DNA of 64,000 nucleotides, from contig NZ_QAOF01000005.1 of the NCBI RefSeq assembly GCF_003050745.1, forward strand, positions 1 through 64,000, given 5' to 3'. The notes under the pieces are model-generated. The model searched no databases, was not told the origin of the DNA, and saw only the letters and a list, made by a program, of their open reading frames with translations. Numbering within the stretch: position 1 is the first letter of the stretch; each line of letters opens with the position of its first letter. This stretch comes from Sphingomonas sp. PP-CE-3G-477. Its GTDB lineage: Bacteria > Pseudomonadota > Alphaproteobacteria > Sphingomonadales > Sphingomonadaceae. The translations under genes and the position numbers were made by a program. Positions 54,726 through 63,076 of the stretch are shown piece by piece.

Positions 54726-55001
54726 TTATTCGGCCGCGGCCGGCATTGGCGAGACGTGGATCGCGCCCGCGACCGCACGGCGGAGCGCGACGGTCATCCG
54801 GCCGATGCGACAGGCGATCGGACCTTGGCCGAGCGTCGCACGGTGCAGGACCTCGACATCGACACCCTCGTCGAAGCCCAGTTCGCGCAGCCGACGCGCC
54901 TCGGGCCCAGCGAGCCGCGCCCATTCGATCGCGGCGACAATCGCATGCTGCTTGCGAGGCAGCGTTTCGAGGCTGACGGAACGATCGGGGCAAGTGTCCA
55001 T
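54726..55001 (-). CDS. feoA: Ferrous iron transport protein A
   Basis: 91 residues. The SH3-like FeoA pattern is present: ARRLRELGFDEGVDVEVLHRATLGQGPIACRIGRMTVALRRAVAGAIHV. It assists FeoB. First gene of feoA-feoB; a Fur-like palindrome lies just upstream. Confidence 0.9.
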   Translation of the reverse strand: MDTCPDRSVSLETLPRKQHAIVAAIEWARLAGPEARRLRELGFDEGVDVEVLHRATLGQGPIACRIGRMTVALRRAVAGAIHVSPMPAAAE

Positions 55002-55007
55002 GATGCG

Positions 55008-55020
55008 ACTGATTATCAGT
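55008..55020 (-). promoter_or_regulatory. Candidate iron-responsive operator ACTGATAATCAGT upstream of feoA
   Basis: On the minus strand ACTGATAATCAGT is symmetric around one central base and contains TGATAATCA, the core of Fur-type boxes. It ends seven bases before the feoA ATG. Fur, Irr or RirA could bind; only the position and symmetry support this. Confidence 0.4.
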
Positions 55021-55129
55021 AACCCCGGTCGAAGGAAAGCCCTAACCGCGGTTAGTTACTACCGCCTCCACGTCGCGCCATACGGACGAAACTTAGAGGA
55101 CAGAGTTACTTAGCGGACCGTTCCCGACT

Positions 55130-55783
55130 TCAGGCGGTCGGATAGCGCAGTCGGCCGACGAATCGCGACAGGCTGAAACCGTGCTCGGTGCGCTTGAGGA
55201 ACCCGGCCTTGGCCTTCTCGAACTGCATGATCCCGTCGATGCGACGACCGAGGAACGCGCGGGTGTCGGCGAGGCCTTCGCTCTCGTCGTCGAGGAAGAC
55301 CGTGATCGTCGACGCGTACACGCCGAGCAGGATCGTCCGCTTGGTGTAGTAATTATAGTCGGTCGCCACATCGCCAGCGGCACGCCAGATCGTGTCGACC
55401 GTCCGCCAGCCGAGCCGCGTCGCCTTCGCCAGATTCTGCGGGAGTGCGAGAATCGCCAGCGCACGCCGCAGCGATTCGCGATCGATCGACGTCGCGTCGA
55501 GCCGTGCCTCGACCAGCGCGGTGATCTTCTCGCGGACCTTCATCAGCGCGAGCCGCTCGGGCGGGACCGTGGTCAGCATCACGCCGTCGATATGTGCGAA
55601 CCACGCGTCGATCATGTCGACCGGCCCCTCCTTGAACGCGAGCGCGGCGATGTCGGTGTCGATCCCCTCGGCCTGCGCGGCCATATCGCGCGCGGCGTCG
55701 CTCCAGCCGTCGAACGCCGCGTTGGCGGCGATGCCGGGCGCCAGCAGGGCGCGGATTTCGTCAAGCGTAAGGTCCTGGGTCAT
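55130..55783 (-). CDS. COQ9 family ubiquinone biosynthesis protein
   Basis: 217 residues. WSDAARDMAAQAEGIDTDIAALAFKEGPVDMIDAW, VREKITALVEARLDAT, DYNYYTKRTILLGVYASTITVFLDDESEG and RIDGIMQFEKAKAGF fit COQ9, a TetR-like lipid-binding protein that presents ubiquinone intermediates to COQ7. Its ATG overlaps the EamA stop (ATGA). Confidence 0.88.
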   Translation of the reverse strand: MTQDLTLDEIRALLAPGIAANAAFDGWSDAARDMAAQAEGIDTDIAALAFKEGPVDMIDAWFAHIDGVMLTTVPPERLALMKVREKITALVEARLDATSIDRESLRRALAILALPQNLAKATRLGWRTVDTIWRAAGDVATDYNYYTKRTILLGVYASTITVFLDDESEGLADTRAFLGRRIDGIMQFEKAKAGFLKRTEHGFSLSRFVGRLRYPTA

Positions 55784-56793
55784 ACCGTCTCCTGCCGTCC
55801 AAAATCAGGCGTATCAAGCGTGTCTTCAAGGGGTGGCGACACTTCCGGGGGAGGTCCTCGGCGGACGAGCACCAGTGCGACCGCCACCATCACGACACCG
55901 ACCAGATCCGCCGCACCGAGCCGCTCGCCATAGACGAGCCAACCTACGATACCGGCGACTACCGGCTGGATCAGCAGCGCGATCCCGATGACCAGCGGCG
56001 TGAAGCGGCCGAGCGCATAGATCATCAACCCCTGGCCGAGCACCTGGCTGCAAAGGGCAAGCCCGATCAGCGGCCCCCAATGCGTCGGCATCACGCGCTC
56101 ACCCATCGCCAGCGCGAATACGAGCATCGGCACGATCCCCGCCAGCGTCGCCAGCGTCAGCGCGGACATCGGCGCCAGCGTCGCCCGTGCCCGCGCCATC
56201 AGGACGAAATAGACGGTGTAGAGCAGCCCCGCGAGCAGGCAGAACAGATCGCCCGCCAGGTTCTTCGCATCGAGCTGATACGAGCGCCCGAGCAGCAACG
56301 CGCCGCCCGCCGCCGCCAACGCCAGCGCGAACCCTTGCGTTCGCGTAGGCCAGCTGCGCGCGATCAGGAACCCGTAGATCGGGAAGATCAGTGTCGCGAC
56401 GTTGCCGAACAGCGTCGCATTGGCGAGCGTGGTGCGCAGGATCCCGAGATGCCAGGTGCCGAGATCGGCGGCGAAGCACACCCCGCCCGCGAGCAGACCC
56501 GCCCACAATTTCCACCCGAGCCGCATCGGTCGCGCGCCCTGCTGGACCGCGAGCGCGATCAGAAACGGCACCGCCAGCGTGAGGCGCCAGAACCCCGCGG
56601 CTACCGGCCCGACCTCGGTCGCGCGGACGAACCACGGCCCGAACGCCAGCGCGACGTTCGCCACCACCAACGCCGCGAAGGCGATAAGTCCCGGCGCGGC
56701 AACACTTTGCGCGGTTGGCATAAAACCGGCCGGCGTCAAACCGTGCGGCGTATCGGGCACGCTAGATAATCTTTGCGGGTCGGGGCGATGCAT
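55780..56793 (-). CDS. EamA/DMT family transporter
   Basis: 337 residues by the longest start (ATG 56793); an internal ATG at 56721 is a good alternative. About ten membrane helices in two EamA repeats: ALVVANVALAFGPWFVRATEVGPVAAGFWRLTLAVPFLIALA and later FTPLVIGIALLIQPVVAGIVGWLVYGERLGAADLVGVVMVAVALV. Drug/metabolite exporter; substrate unknown. Operon with coq9; divergent from the Old Yellow Enzyme gene. Confidence 0.87.
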   Translation of the reverse strand: MHRPDPQRLSSVPDTPHGLTPAGFMPTAQSVAAPGLIAFAALVVANVALAFGPWFVRATEVGPVAAGFWRLTLAVPFLIALAVQQGARPMRLGWKLWAGLLAGGVCFAADLGTWHLGILRTTLANATLFGNVATLIFPIYGFLIARSWPTRTQGFALALAAAGGALLLGRSYQLDAKNLAGDLFCLLAGLLYTVYFVLMARARATLAPMSALTLATLAGIVPMLVFALAMGERVMPTHWGPLIGLALCSQVLGQGLMIYALGRFTPLVIGIALLIQPVVAGIVGWLVYGERLGAADLVGVVMVAVALVLVRRGPPPEVSPPLEDTLDTPDFGRQETV

Positions 56794-56844
56794 GCCGCCC
56801 TGTAGCCTCCTATCTTCCGCCCGTCAGGCCAATAAGGAGCCCCC

Positions 56845-57933
56845 ATGCCTAGCCTATTCGATCCGATTACCCTTGGTGCCGTCGAAGCGCCGAACCGCAT
56901 CATCATGGCGCCGCTCACCCGCGGGCGTGCCGACAGGGATGCGGTGCCGACCGACATCATGGTCGAGTATTACACGCAGCGTGCGAGCGCCGGCCTGATC
57001 ATCTCGGAAGCCACCGGCATCAGCCGCGAAGGCCTCGGCTGGCCGTTCGCGCCGGGTCTGTGGACGGACGCACAGGTTGCCGCTTGGAAGCCCGTCACCG
57101 ACTCGGTCCACGCCGCTGGCGGCCGGATCGTCGCGCAGCTGTGGCACATGGGTCGCCAGGGCCATTCGTCGGTGTACGAGACGCAGCCAGTGTCGTCGTC
57201 GGCAACCGCGACCGAAGGCCAGGCGCACACCTTCGAGGGCAAGAAGGATTTCGAGGTCGCGCGTCCGCTCGAGACCAACGAGATTCCGCGCCTGCTGAAC
57301 GACTATGAGCTGGCAACGAAGAACGCACTCGCGGCCGGCTTCGACGGCGTGCAGATCCACGCGGCCAATGGCTATCTGATCGACCAGTTCCTGCGCGACA
57401 ACGCCAATTTCCGCACCGACGAATATGGCGGCTCGATCGAGAACCGCGTCCGCCTGCTCCGCGAAGTCGCCGAGCGCGTGATCTCGGTCGCCGGCGCCGA
57501 TCGCGTCAGCGTCCGCCTGTCGCCCAACGGCGATTCGCAGGGTGTCGACGACAGCAACCCCGAGGCGCTGTTCACCGCCGCTGCCAAGGCGCTGTCGGAC
57601 CTCGGCATCGCGTTCCTCGAACTGCGCGAGCCCGGCCCCGACGGCACCTTCGGCAAGACCGATGTGCCGAAGCTCAGCCCGGCGATCCGCAAGGTGTTCA
57701 ACGGCGTGCTGATCGTCAACTCGGACTACACGACGGTCGAGGAGGCACAGGCCGAGCTCGACTCGGGCAATGCCGACGCGATCACCTTCGGTCGCACGTT
57801 CATCGCCAACCCCGACCTCCCCGAGCGCCTGCGCACCGGCGCACCGCTGGCGAAGGACGACGCGAAGACGTGGTACAGCCAGGGCCCCGAGGGCTACATC
57901 GACTACCCCGCGCTGGAAACCGCCAATGCCTAA
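56845..57933 (+). CDS. Old Yellow Enzyme family alkene reductase (NemA-like)
   Basis: 362 residues. FMN TIM barrel: NRIIMAPLTRGRAD, ASAGLIISEATGISREGLGW, IVAQLWHMGRQGHSS, DGVQIHAANGYLIDQFLRDNANFRTDEYGGSIENR with the His-Asn pair and catalytic Tyr region, and GNADAITFGRTFIANPDLPERL. It reduces electron-poor alkenes, nitro-esters or N-ethylmaleimide. Good Shine-Dalgarno (AAGGAG) before the ATG. Not in an operon. Confidence 0.93.
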   Translation: MPSLFDPITLGAVEAPNRIIMAPLTRGRADRDAVPTDIMVEYYTQRASAGLIISEATGISREGLGWPFAPGLWTDAQVAAWKPVTDSVHAAGGRIVAQLWHMGRQGHSSVYETQPVSSSATATEGQAHTFEGKKDFEVARPLETNEIPRLLNDYELATKNALAAGFDGVQIHAANGYLIDQFLRDNANFRTDEYGGSIENRVRLLREVAERVISVAGADRVSVRLSPNGDSQGVDDSNPEALFTAAAKALSDLGIAFLELREPGPDGTFGKTDVPKLSPAIRKVFNGVLIVNSDYTTVEEAQAELDSGNADAITFGRTFIANPDLPERLRTGAPLAKDDAKTWYSQGPEGYIDYPALETANA

Positions 57934-57937
57934 GCTT

Positions 57938-58064
57938 GATCCTCCCCCGCAAGGGGGAGGTGGCAGGCGGCAGCCTGACGGAGGGGGAGGCACGCGCGAA
58001 TCGTCGTTCGGTGTCCTCCCCCTCCGTCACCTTCGGCGACACCTCCCCCTGGCGGGGGAGGATC
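57938..58064. repeat. REP-like palindrome, family B
   Basis: GATCCTCCCCCGCAAGGGGG-AGGTGGC at one end and its complement-like ACCTCCCCCTGGCGGGGGAGGATC at the other, with an inner TGACGGAGGGGGAGG / CCTCCCCCTCCGTCA pair. It begins four bases after the Old Yellow Enzyme stop. Same family as 22605-22729. Confidence 0.85.
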
Positions 58065-58155
58065 GCGAAGGGCTGCCTCTGGTCACCCGCGCCGCCATCG
58101 CTTAGCAGCGCGCTTCCGCGCTCTGTGTAGCGTACCGGTGACGACAGGATGTGCA

Positions 58156-58665
58156 ATGACCGACGGCTGGCCGAGCGGCGGCAGGGGAACGGGGCCGCTC
58201 ATGCCCGGCACCGCCGACCGGGCCGCAAAGCGCGCGGAGGAGCGTGCCAACGGCCGCGAGCAGCGGGCGAAGGAGCGGCTGGCCGCGTCCGAACAGCGAT
58301 CCGAGTCGCGCGCTGCCCAGCGTGACCTTCAGTCCCAGGAACGCGAACGCGCCCGCGAAAGCCGGCGTATCGAAGAGGATGAGCGGATCAAGGCGCGGCT
58401 CGATGCGCCGCCGACCAACGATGTCGAGGCGTTGAAGATTTCCAAACGCCGCCGCTCGGGCGCGCTCGCGCGCAGCGGCGTGGAATCGAAGACCGACCGC
58501 GACACCCGTAGCTACAAGACGATCGTCGACACCGCGCGGATCCGCACGCTCGCCGATCGCGGCGCGTCGGTGTCGGGGCTCGCCGGCGCGTTCGGTATCA
58601 CGATCGAAGAGGTAGAGGCGGCGTTGCTGGAAACGGCCGTACCGGAGAAGGCCGCGCAGGACTGA
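58156..58665 (+). CDS. Hypothetical charged coiled-coil protein with HTH-like end
   Basis: 169 residues from ATG 58156 with AGGA six bases before. Residues 20-80 are a highly charged Arg/Glu/Ala helix (ERANGREQRAKERLAASEQRSE), probably a coiled coil. The C-terminus RIRTLADRGASVSGLAGAFGITIEEVEAALLE resembles a helix-turn-helix. No family recognised. Cytoplasmic. Confidence 0.65.
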   Translation: MTDGWPSGGRGTGPLMPGTADRAAKRAEERANGREQRAKERLAASEQRSESRAAQRDLQSQERERARESRRIEEDERIKARLDAPPTNDVEALKISKRRRSGALARSGVESKTDRDTRSYKTIVDTARIRTLADRGASVSGLAGAFGITIEEVEAALLETAVPEKAAQD

Positions 58666-58670
58666 AGCTG

Positions 58671-59060
58671 TCAGGCGTGGCGGTCGCCTGCAAGCCACGT
58701 CTTCGCCTCGTCGATATCGAGGAACGTGCGGCAATTCGGGGCCTTTAGATAGCGTTCGGTCTGGAGCTTCGCCAAATGAGACGCGACCACCGCGGCGATC
58801 GGTGCGGACGTCACCTTCAGCGCCTTGGGCATCATCGCTTCGAGCGCGTCTATGACCTTCAACGGCTGGATCGCCGCCTTGCGGAGATCGGCGAGCACGA
58901 CGAACCGGCCGTGATACAGGCGCGCCGCCGTGCCGCGCGCGAGCAGTTCGGCGGAGAACGCCGCGGTCGTCGCGACCGACCAGAACCCCTCGGTGACGAT
59001 AATGAGCGTCTTGGTCGGGGTGTCGAAGCTGATCGTGTACATGCCGCCGTCCGCTAGCAT
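58671..59060 (-). CDS. STAS-like/SpoIIAA-like hypothetical protein
   Basis: 129 residues from ATG 59060 (AAGG five bases upstream). The fold suggested by YTISFDTPTKTLIIVTEGFW, HGRFVVLADLRKAAIQPLKVIDALEAMMP and LQTERYLKAPNCRTFLDIDEAKTWLA is that of SpoIIAA-like/STAS proteins: alternating strands and helices with no catalytic residues. A role in regulation or lipid binding is possible. Convergent with the charged coiled-coil gene. Confidence 0.7.
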   Translation of the reverse strand: MLADGGMYTISFDTPTKTLIIVTEGFWSVATTAAFSAELLARGTAARLYHGRFVVLADLRKAAIQPLKVIDALEAMMPKALKVTSAPIAAVVASHLAKLQTERYLKAPNCRTFLDIDEAKTWLAGDRHA

Positions 59061-59090
59061 CGGCACCTTAACGATATGCTGTCGTTCACT

Positions 59091-59906
59091 TTAATCGGTC
59101 CCCGGCAGGTCGACATGGAGCCGCCGAAAGCGCGCCTCGACCAGACTGTACGCACCGAACAGTGCCAGACCGATCCCGGTCAGCGCGAGCAGCCACTTGC
59201 CGCCGGGTTGCGATTGCAGCCGCTCCAGCGCCTCCGCCACGCCGCCCGCGTCGCTCGCATGCGCGGTCCACGCAGCGAGTCCGAACAGTCCCGCGACGAT
59301 CAGGAACACCAGCGCGCGCGCGCCGTAGCCGATCCGGCCCATCGTGCAGACATAGCCGGGCGCGGGGGCATCGCCGCGCAGGTCGTGGATGAAGTCGCCG
59401 CGCCACGCCTTTTGCGCCTGCTGGAACGCGGCGACCAGCACGCCGACCGCGACCGCGCCGACCAGCACACGCCCGGCCGGCTGATCGAGCAGCAATGCGG
59501 TCCAGTCGCGGGCGCTCTCGTCGCCGGGCGAGACGGCGATCTTCCCCTTGCCCAGATCGAGCGCGAGCCGCGTCGCGGTCCAGGCCAGGATCAGATGCGC
59601 GATGCCGCTGACGATGTGACCGATCCGCTTGAGGCTGCCCTTGGCATCGCGGGTGATCTGCTCAGGGTTTGCCGCGGCCTCGGTCAGGCGCCAGATCGCA
59701 TAGCCGAGCAGCCCCGCCGCGACGATCGCCAGCAGCACCGGGCCGAGCGGTCCGCCCGCCATCGATCCGATCGCGCCCTGGTTGTCGGCGATCTCGCCAC
59801 CGTGCAGCGCCGCGTCGACTGCGAACCAGCCGACGAGGATATACACGACGCCGCGCGCGGCAAAGCCGAGCTTGGCGAGCCACGTCGCATTCGCATCCGA
59901 GATCAT
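59091..59906 (-). CDS. DUF1206 membrane protein
   Basis: 271 residues, AAGGGGG six bases before the ATG. Six membrane helices in three pairs: GFAARGVVYILVGWFAVDAAL, GPVLLAIVAAGLLGYAIWRL, HIVSGIAHLILAW, VLVGAVAVGVLVAAFQQ, GYGARALVFLIVAGLFGLAAWTA, WLLALTGIGLALFGAYSLVEARFRR. The repeated G(F/Y)xAR(G/A) and YxxWRL-type motifs fit DUF1206. Function unknown. The following 254 bases up to 60160 hold only a half REP (60058-60079). Confidence 0.87.
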   Translation of the reverse strand: MISDANATWLAKLGFAARGVVYILVGWFAVDAALHGGEIADNQGAIGSMAGGPLGPVLLAIVAAGLLGYAIWRLTEAAANPEQITRDAKGSLKRIGHIVSGIAHLILAWTATRLALDLGKGKIAVSPGDESARDWTALLLDQPAGRVLVGAVAVGVLVAAFQQAQKAWRGDFIHDLRGDAPAPGYVCTMGRIGYGARALVFLIVAGLFGLAAWTAHASDAGGVAEALERLQSQPGGKWLLALTGIGLALFGAYSLVEARFRRLHVDLPGTD

Positions 59907-60160
59907 GATAGCCCCCTTGTTACGCAGGCATAACGGTGCGCGACGTGGGACGTTCCTGCGCAGGGGCGGGCGAGGCGGTCGAGGCCGCGACTGTCTTCAG
60001 GGTGCACGACCGACTATTCGGTAAGCGAGCCGCTATTTGTCGAATGCGGACATCATCGATCCTCCCCCGTCAGGAGGACGATCGTAGGTTGGACGTTGGT
60101 TCGGTCTGGCGCTCGCAAGGGGAGGGATCCGCAGCGGCCGTCGGCAAGACGAGGGCGAGG

Positions 60161-60358
60161 TTATTCCTCGAACGTGTCGGAGGTGGAATCGAGCCGCGCG
60201 CCATCCAGCGTCTTCTCGATCCTAGTCTTCGCAGCCGCGTCGGCCGCCTTCTCGGCCACCGTCCGCCCGAACAGCCTGCGGTTTTGATCCGCGCGCACCG
60301 ATGCCTCGTCTCGCGCGCGCTGCTTCCGGACGAGTCGCAGGTTGATCACGTCACCCAC
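60161..60358 (-). CDS. DUF4169 family small protein
   Basis: 65 residues from GTG 60358, overlapping the GNAT stop by eight bases. VINLRLVRKQRARDEASVRADQNRRLFGRTVAEKAADAAAKTRIEKTLDGARLD matches the conserved DUF4169 pattern (INLRxxRK...FGRTxAEK...LDGxRLD). Charged and helical. Last gene of the riboflavin operon; function not known. Confidence 0.8.
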   Translation of the reverse strand: MGDVINLRLVRKQRARDEASVRADQNRRLFGRTVAEKAADAAAKTRIEKTLDGARLDSTSDTFEE

Positions 60359-60896
60359 GCCCTGTTCTCCGCGCCCGCCAGTCGGCGGCGCTCTGGCCCC
60401 AATCGTCCACCGGCAGCGCTTCGAGCGGCGGGGGGAGTTTCGTTCGGCCGCGGTTGGTCGACCCGAGCCGTTGCGCGAGCGCGATCGACTCCACGTTGTC
60501 GGGTGCGATGGTGTGGATGATGTCAGTCCAGCCGAGCACATCCACCGCATAGTCAATCGTCGCCGACGCAGCCTCGCCTGCGAACCCGCGACCGGCGAAC
60601 TGCGATGCCAGTCCCCAACCTATTTCCGTCCCCGGCCAGTCTTCGGGCTGCCAAGGACCGACGCGGCCGATCCATTCGCCGGTATCGCGCAGCGTCACCC
60701 CGAACATCGAGAAGCCACGGATGCTCCACGCGCCCGCCATGGCGCACAGACCACGCCAGGCGACGCTGCGCGACTGGACGCCGCCGAGATGACGCATCGT
60801 CACGGGATCGGTGTGGAACGCATACCAGGCTTCGGCATCCTCCGGTCCCAAGGGCCGGAGCAACAGGCGCTCCGTCAGGAGCACCGGCGCGGTCAT
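60351..60896 (-). CDS. GNAT acetyltransferase (RimJ/RimL type)
   Basis: 181 residues. [68 protein letters not shown] and [19 protein letters not shown] match the RimJ/RimL N-acetyltransferase branch. Substrate unknown. Overlaps the ribH stop by four bases (60893-60896), so it is part of the riboflavin operon by position. Confidence 0.85.
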   Translation of the reverse strand: MTAPVLLTERLLLRPLGPEDAEAWYAFHTDPVTMRHLGGVQSRSVAWRGLCAMAGAWSIRGFSMFGVTLRDTGEWIGRVGPWQPEDWPGTEIGWGLASQFAGRGFAGEAASATIDYAVDVLGWTDIIHTIAPDNVESIALAQRLGSTNRGRTKLPPPLEALPVDDWGQSAADWRARRTGRG

Positions 60897-61315
60897 GCGA
60901 TGAAGCGGTCCTTGAGCGCCAGCATCGCCAGCGCCGCCTTGGCTGCACCGCCACCCTTGTCGCCTTCGGTGGGCTTTGCGCGCGTGAGAGCCTGCGCCTC
61001 GTTCTCGGTGGTCAGGATGCCGTTGCCGATGGGCAGGCCGTCCATCGTCAGCTGCATGATCCCGCGTGCGCTCTCACCCGCGACGATCTCGAAATGATAG
61101 GTCTCGCCGCGGATCACGACGCCAAGCGCGACATAGGCGTCGAACGTCTCACTCTCGGCTGCCAGCGCGATCGCGCCGGGAACTTCGAGCGCGCCGGGCA
61201 CGGTGATCGTCTCGTGCGTATGGCCGGCGGCTTCGATCGCGGCCTTCGCACCCTCGACCAGGAGGTCGTTGAGGTGATCGTAGAACCGGGCTTCGACGAT
61301 GAGGAGATGCGCCAT
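60893..61315 (-). CDS. ribH: 6,7-dimethyl-8-ribityllumazine synthase
   Basis: 140 residues from ATG 61315 (ATGA with ribBX). [65 protein letters not shown] and [15 protein letters not shown] are diagnostic. It condenses the ribitylamino-uracil with the butanone phosphate made by the upstream enzyme. Confidence 0.95.
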   Translation of the reverse strand: MAHLLIVEARFYDHLNDLLVEGAKAAIEAAGHTHETITVPGALEVPGAIALAAESETFDAYVALGVVIRGETYHFEIVAGESARGIMQLTMDGLPIGNGILTTENEAQALTRAKPTEGDKGGGAAKAALAMLALKDRFIA

Positions 61316-62481
61316 CAGTTGCTCTTTTCCGTGTTCAGGGACGCGATCGGGCGCTCGCCGACGATCGACAGGCCATAGCCGTCGAGGCCGACCAGCGTGT
61401 GATGCGTGTTGGTGATCAGCACCATGTCGTGGACGCCGAGTTCGGTCAGGATCATCGCGCCGACGCCGTAGTCGCGCAGTTCCTCCATGTCCGGCGTGAT
61501 CTCCGCGCCCGCCTTCTTCATCACCGCGGAGGTGAAGGTATTGCTGCGCGGACGGTTGATCACGACGATCACGCCCGCGCCCTCGTCCGCGATCATCTGC
61601 ATCGAGCGCGCGAGGATACGGCCGCGATCGCCCGATTCGCCGAAGATGTCCGCGAACGGCGACAGCGCGTGCATGCGGACCAGCGTCGGCTTGGCGGGGT
61701 CGATCTTGCCCTTGACCAGCGCGACCTGCTCGGTGCCGGTCGCCTTGTTCCAGAACGTCAGCGCGCTCCAGTCGCCGCCCCATTCGGACGTGAACTTGGC
61801 CTCCGCGCGCTTTTCGACGAGGTGATCGTGGCGGCGGCGATAGGCGATCAGATCGCGAATCGTGCCGATCTTGACGTTGTGGAACTGCGCGAAGGTGACG
61901 AGGTCGTCCATCCGCGCCATCGTGCCGTCCTCGTTCATGATCTCGCAGATCACGCCCGAGGGATTGAGCCCGGCGAGCCGCGCGACGTCGACCGCTGCTT
62001 CGGTATGGCCGGCACGGATCAGCACGCCGCCGTCGCGTGCGACCAGCGGGAAGACGTGGCCGGGGGTGACGATGTCGGGCTTGCCCTTGGTCGCATCGAC
62101 CGCGACCGCGATGGTGCGCGCGCGATCCGCCGCCGAGATGCCCGTCGTGACGCCTTCGAGCGCCTCGATCGACACGGTGAACGCGGTCTCGTGCCGGGTG
62201 CCGTTGTTGCGGCTCATCAGTTCGAGACCGAGTTCCTCGGTGCGATCCTTCGTCAGCGCGAGGCAGATCAGCCCGCGACCGAACTTCGCCATGAAGTTGA
62301 TCTTCTCCGGCGTCGCCATTTGCGCGGGGATGACCAGGTCGCCCTCGTTCTCGCGATCCTCGTCGTCGACCAGAATGAACATCCGGCCGTTGCGCGCCTC
62401 GTCGATGATCTCTTCGGGGCTGGAGAGGTAACCGTGCTTGAGACGGCCCAATTCCGCGGTGCGTTCAGCTGGCTTTGACAC
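61315..62481 (-). CDS. ribB: 3,4-dihydroxy-2-butanone-4-phosphate synthase fused to a degenerate RibA domain (RibBX)
   Basis: 388 residues from GTG 62481. Residues 20-220 are Rib[73 protein letters not shown]. The C-terminal 160 residues have the GTP cyclohydrolase II layout ([42 protein letters not shown]) but lack the three zinc-binding cysteines and the CDCGxQL motif, so GTP cyclohydrolase activity must come from another gene. Similar RibBX fusions are known in alphaproteobacteria. Confidence 0.92.
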   Translation of the reverse strand: MSKPAERTAELGRLKHGYLSSPEEIIDEARNGRMFILVDDEDRENEGDLVIPAQMATPEKINFMAKFGRGLICLALTKDRTEELGLELMSRNNGTRHETAFTVSIEALEGVTTGISAADRARTIAVAVDATKGKPDIVTPGHVFPLVARDGGVLIRAGHTEAAVDVARLAGLNPSGVICEIMNEDGTMARMDDLVTFAQFHNVKIGTIRDLIAYRRRHDHLVEKRAEAKFTSEWGGDWSALTFWNKATGTEQVALVKGKIDPAKPTLVRMHALSPFADIFGESGDRGRILARSMQMIADEGAGVIVVINRPRSNTFTSAVMKKAGAEITPDMEELRDYGVGAMILTELGVHDMVLITNTHHTLVGLDGYGLSIVGERPIASLNTEKSN

Positions 62482-63076
62482 GGTAATGCTCCATGCGTTG
62501 GAGATAGCGGGCGAGGACGTCGATCTCGATATTGACCGACTGCCCCATCTGGATCGTCCCGAGCGTGGTGACCGCCCAGGTATGCGGGATGATGTTGAGG
62601 CCGAACTCGACCTCTCCATCGATGTCTTGAACGCTGTTTACCGTAAGCGAAACGCCATCGACCGTCACCGAGCCCTTGAGTGCGATGAACGGCGCGATGT
62701 CTGCACCCGCGCGGATGGTGACGCGGTGCGAGCCGCCTTCCTCCGCCAATGCGACGACGGTGCCGAGCCCGTCGACATGGCCCGTGACGATATGGCCGCC
62801 GAGTTCGTCGCCGAGCTTCATCGCGCGTTCGAGGTTGAACTTGCGACCCTCGGTCCATTGGTCCTTGGCGGTACGGCTAATCGTCTCGCCCGAGACGTCG
62901 ACCGCGAACCAGTTGGGGCCTTTGTCGACCACGGTCAGGCAGACGCCCGAGCAGGAGATCGACGCGCCGAGATCGACAGTGGCGGTATCATAGGCAGTGC
63001 TGACAACGACGCGAGTGTCGCCTGGCGACTCCACGGTTGTGACGGTGCCGATGTCGGTGACGATTCCGGTGAACAT
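62465..63076 (-). CDS. ribE: Riboflavin synthase alpha subunit
   Basis: 203 residues. Two tandem lumazine-binding barrels: MFTGIVTDIGTV...ISCSGVCLTVVDKG...GHIVTGHVDGLGTV, then the second with VTVDGVSLTVNSV and FGLNIIPHTWAVTTLG. It dismutates two lumazines to riboflavin. Its ATG shares one base with the ribD stop TAA; its end overlaps the ribBX GTG by 17 bases. Confidence 0.95.
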   Translation of the reverse strand: MFTGIVTDIGTVTTVESPGDTRVVVSTAYDTATVDLGASISCSGVCLTVVDKGPNWFAVDVSGETISRTAKDQWTEGRKFNLERAMKLGDELGGHIVTGHVDGLGTVVALAEEGGSHRVTIRAGADIAPFIALKGSVTVDGVSLTVNSVQDIDGEVEFGLNIIPHTWAVTTLGTIQMGQSVNIEIDVLARYLQRMEHYRVKAS

